Positions 61,631-61,695 of a stretch of 61,695 bases of DNA are shown here, in pieces. The stretch is from Algoriphagus sp. (GTDB lineage: Bacteria > Bacteroidota > Bacteroidia > Cytophagales > Cyclobacteriaceae): positions 1 to 61,695 of the forward strand of contig NZ_JABXIN010000033.1 in the NCBI RefSeq assembly GCF_013373065.1, read 5' to 3'. Both the position numbers and the translations under genes were made by a program. The number at the start of each line of letters is the position of its first letter. Position 1 is the stretch's first letter. Under the pieces are notes generated by a model. It was not told the origin of the DNA and searched no databases. It saw only the letters and a program-made list of their open reading frames with translations.

Positions 61631-61695
61631 CCTCCAAGAGATGGTGTCAATTTGAAAACTTGATTTCCATTGGTTTATTTCTCCACCTTAAAAAC

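Noticed and set aside
57400..61695. CRISPR-like array
   Set aside because: Repeats are of several kinds, long, with unequal spacing, and no cas genes are near. The hairpin elements are far larger than CRISPR repeats.

Overview
The window looks like a chromosomal segment of a marine or aquatic Bacteroidota of the order Cytophagales, probably Cyclobacteriaceae (Algoriphagus-like). The evidence is indirect: protein families largely restricted to Bacteroidota (DUF4136, haem_bd, DUF3109, DUF6515, fused E1 alpha/beta, split transketolase), promoter -7 boxes of the TAnnTTTG type, AT-rich intergenic DNA with few Shine-Dalgarno sequences, and many lipoprotein signal peptides. No plasmid, phage, insertion sequence or CRISPR locus is visible. 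The only complete RNA gene is rnpB; tRNA-derived remnants lie at the left edge.

Layout. 1-600: tandem cassettes, each made of a small GIY-YIG nuclease gene, a 3' half of a Lys-like tRNA broken by small palindromes, and a terminator. 840-10483: short DnaE polymerase, class III cyclase with TolB-like/TPR part, S8 protease, PPK2, an NagX/HGSNAT-type membrane acyltransferase and DUF3109. 10484-12600: rnpB, an NtrC-type regulator without a DNA-binding domain, and a 39-residue lipoprotein. 12642-18366: LuxE-like ligase, lipoprotein, fused 2-oxoacid dehydrogenase E1 and alanine dehydrogenase. 18424-27909: a run rich in cell-wall enzymes (Amidase_2-SH3, PBP4, LD-carboxypeptidase, SGNH esterase, M23 peptidase) mixed with LysE, YggS, DUF423, META and FAH proteins. 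27936-32438: peroxiredoxin, split transketolase, GNAT and a GH99/WbsX-like protein. 32526-35664: a five-gene envelope operon of DUF4136-type lipoproteins and beta-barrels. 35824-45237: membrane-anchored AraC regulator, then two sulfatases with HAD, outer-membrane, DUF2092 and DUF6515 proteins. 45415-53949: tricorn-like protease, MlaEFD-type lipid transporter, two haem-binding proteins and a CDF transporter. 54072-57358: Wzc-like tyrosine kinase and Wza-like export protein, the start of an exopolysaccharide locus. 57400-61695: two nearly identical GNAT genes embedded in repetitive DNA.

Two themes stand out. First, short TCCCGAT/ATCGGGA palindromes occur inside structured RNA genes: the tRNA remnants and rnpB. 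Second, the right end carries six copies of a roughly 160-250 bp element whose sequence differences preserve base pairing in several hairpins. It therefore looks like a structured-RNA family or a non-autonomous mobile element. One copy is a chimera of two others, which ties the element to the GNAT tandem duplication.

All function calls come from reading motifs by eye. No database search, folding or alignment program was run.
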